The position numbers and the translations under genes were made by a program. Below the pieces are notes generated by a model. That model searched no databases and had not been told where the DNA came from. It saw nothing but the letters and a program-made list of their open reading frames with translations. From an uncultured bacterium (lineage in GTDB: Bacteria; Cyanobacteriota; Vampirovibrionia; Gastranaerophilales; Gastranaerophilaceae), in assembly GCA_902782905.1 (NCBI GenBank), contig CACZPB010000140.1:1-7816 (forward strand): a stretch of 7,816 nucleotides of DNA, read 5' to 3'. The number at the start of each line of letters is the position of its first letter. Position 1 is the first letter of the stretch. Positions 7,369 to 7,816 of this stretch are shown here, piece by piece.

Positions 7369-7576
7369 TTCTATAAACCTCGCACATAACTCTATATTGC
7401 ATTCTTCTGACATTAACTCTGCTTACAAATCTTTTTTTAAATAGCTCCTCTTGCAGTGATGCAGCAGGCTTCTCTTCTATAGCTGTCGGTTGTTTAACAA
7501 TAAAACCTGATAAATTCATAAAGGGAACGACATTTCTATAATCCATATATGGGTTTTTTCCGCAATATTCGCTCAT
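7355..7576 (-). CDS. Small hypothetical protein at the head of the proA-tyrA unit (73 aa)
   Basis: I do not recognise this family. The reading frame of 73 codons has the best translation signal in the window: AGAGGAG (7582-7588) ends 5 nt before its ATG. It overlaps the preferred proA start by 14 nt, and a promoter candidate lies about 35 bp upstream, so it looks like the first gene of an operon with proA and tyrA. The protein has no signal peptide or membrane segment. Its N-terminal half is mixed (MSEYCGKNPYMDYR), the middle holds a Pro/Ala/Glu stretch (QPTAIEEKPAA), and the C-terminus from about residue 47 is strongly basic (FKKRFVSR, NVRRMQYR, RNGRK), as in small nucleic-acid-binding proteins. 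It has four prolines in four different codons and five tyrosines, not clustered as in an attenuator leader peptide. It could be a true small protein or only a coupling ORF that delivers ribosomes to proA. Confidence 0.6.
   Translation of the reverse strand: MSEYCGKNPYMDYRNVVPFMNLSGFIVKQPTAIEEKPAASLQEELFKKRFVSRVNVRRMQYRVMCEVYRNGRK
7378..7381 (-). promoter_or_regulatory. Shine-Dalgarno that decides the proA start
   Basis: GAGG on the minus strand lies 9 nt before the ATG at 7368 and inside the small ORF. It supports the 418-aa ProA start over the 433-aa alternative at 7413. Confidence 0.55.
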
Positions 7577-7581
7577 TTATA

Positions 7582-7588
7582 CTCCTCT
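7582..7588 (-). promoter_or_regulatory. Strong Shine-Dalgarno for the small ORF
   Basis: On the minus strand AGAGGAG is followed by TATAA and the ATG at 7576, a 5-nt spacing. It matches the 16S rRNA 3' end better than any other start region in the window and is the main reason to accept the 73-codon ORF as translated. Confidence 0.7.
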
Positions 7589-7609
7589 TATGTGATAGTT
7601 TGCATAATT

Positions 7610-7638
7610 ATTTTATAAAAAACTTTATTATCATTCAA
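7610..7638 (-). promoter_or_regulatory. Candidate promoter of the small ORF-proA-tyrA unit
   Basis: Read on the minus strand, TTGAAT (7638-7633, four of six to the -35 consensus) is separated by exactly 17 nt from TAAAAT (7615-7610, five of six to the -10 consensus). The predicted start near 7603 leaves a leader of about 27 nt before the ATG at 7576, with room for the Shine-Dalgarno. Position, spacing and direction all fit, but AT-rich sequence lowers specificity. Confidence 0.45.
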
Positions 7639-7645
7639 TTGAATG
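7632..7645. promoter_or_regulatory. Perfect 14-bp palindrome, candidate operator
   Basis: CATTCAATTGAATG is its own reverse complement with no mismatch or gap, and the symmetry stops at both ends. It covers the whole predicted -35 element of the minus-strand unit and lies between that unit and the divergent tRNA-Arg gene. Such placement is typical of dimeric-repressor sites. No regulator gene is adjacent, so the binding protein is unknown. Confidence 0.5.
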
Positions 7646-7681
7646 TTAAAGAAGTTTAAGCATTATTTTCTAAAATTAATC

Positions 7682-7710
7682 TTGAAAAAAATCCTTGTTC
7701 TTGATAAAGT
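7682..7710 (+). promoter_or_regulatory. Candidate promoter of tRNA-Arg
   Basis: TTGAAA (7682-7687, five of six to consensus) is followed after 17 nt by TAAAGT (7705-7710, four of six). A start near 7717 would give a 5' leader of about 13 nt before the tRNA at 7730, normal for a monocistronic tRNA gene. Confidence 0.35.
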
Positions 7711-7729
7711 TGAATTGTAAAGAGTAAAT

Positions 7730-7803
<74 letters not shown>

Positions 7804-7816
7804 AATTTTAAAAAAA

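Noticed and set aside
7369..7413. Longer ProA start at 7413 (433 aa)
   Set aside because: Poor Shine-Dalgarno, a 15-residue extension not matching ProA N-termini, and a large overlap with the small ORF. The start at 7368 gives the usual family length.
6968..7444. 158-codon open frame on the plus strand
   Set aside because: It lies antisense over proA, whose ProA blocks are unmistakable. The translation is Ser/Ile/Leu-rich low-quality sequence typical of a reverse-strand shadow.
7643..7720. 25-codon plus-strand frame encoding a Lys/Leu-rich peptide (MLKKFKHYFLKLILKK...)
   Set aside because: It resembles a small cationic or toxin-like peptide, but has no Shine-Dalgarno, starts within the palindrome and overlaps the tRNA promoter candidate. 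Lys/Leu/Ile richness is expected from AT-rich DNA.

Overview
The window is low-GC bacterial chromosome (mostly A+T by eye) and looks like core housekeeping sequence, not a mobile or accessory region. No insertion sequence, integrase, phage gene, CRISPR array or rRNA is visible. Translation fits the standard bacterial code, and all six stop codons used are TAA or TAG. The arogenate/prephenate dehydrogenase resembles cyanobacterial TyrA proteins (GLGLIG start, LIGxSR after the second strand, a SSGFRDT block). dnaA stands apart from dnaN, and the base composition is that of a host-associated lineage. Together these suggest a non-photosynthetic relative of Cyanobacteria (Melainabacteria/Gastranaerophilales type). 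That assignment is inference at about even confidence; another low-GC lineage is possible.

Layout: the left edge holds the 3' end of a tRNA gene, probably tRNA-Cys. It is followed 29 nt later by dnaA (59-1444), a TPR-repeat protein (1492-2523) and a fused two-half M16 zinc peptidase (2572-5355), all on the plus strand. On the minus strand, reading leftward from 7576, is a compact unit. It comprises a 73-codon small ORF with a strong Shine-Dalgarno, proA overlapping it by 14 nt, and tyrA starting directly after the proA stop. tyrA and the peptidase gene meet tail to tail and overlap by 12 nt. The right edge holds a complete tRNA-Arg(ACG) on the plus strand, divergent from the minus-strand unit.

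How the genes fit together: DnaA initiates replication. ProA and TyrA are biosynthetic enzymes (proline and tyrosine) that look translationally coupled with each other and with the small upstream ORF. The 153-bp gap between small ORF and tRNA-Arg holds a plausible minus-strand promoter whose -35 is embedded in a perfect 14-bp palindrome, a natural place for a regulator. The three plus-strand genes lack a clear Shine-Dalgarno, while the three minus-strand genes each have one at usable spacing.

No convincing new multi-gene system was found. The items most worth a second look are the unassigned small ORF heading proA-tyrA, the palindrome over its promoter, a lysine in place of the usual aspartate in the DnaA-box-reading motif, the 12-bp direct repeats abutting the peptidase start, and the unusual N-terminal leader of that peptidase.
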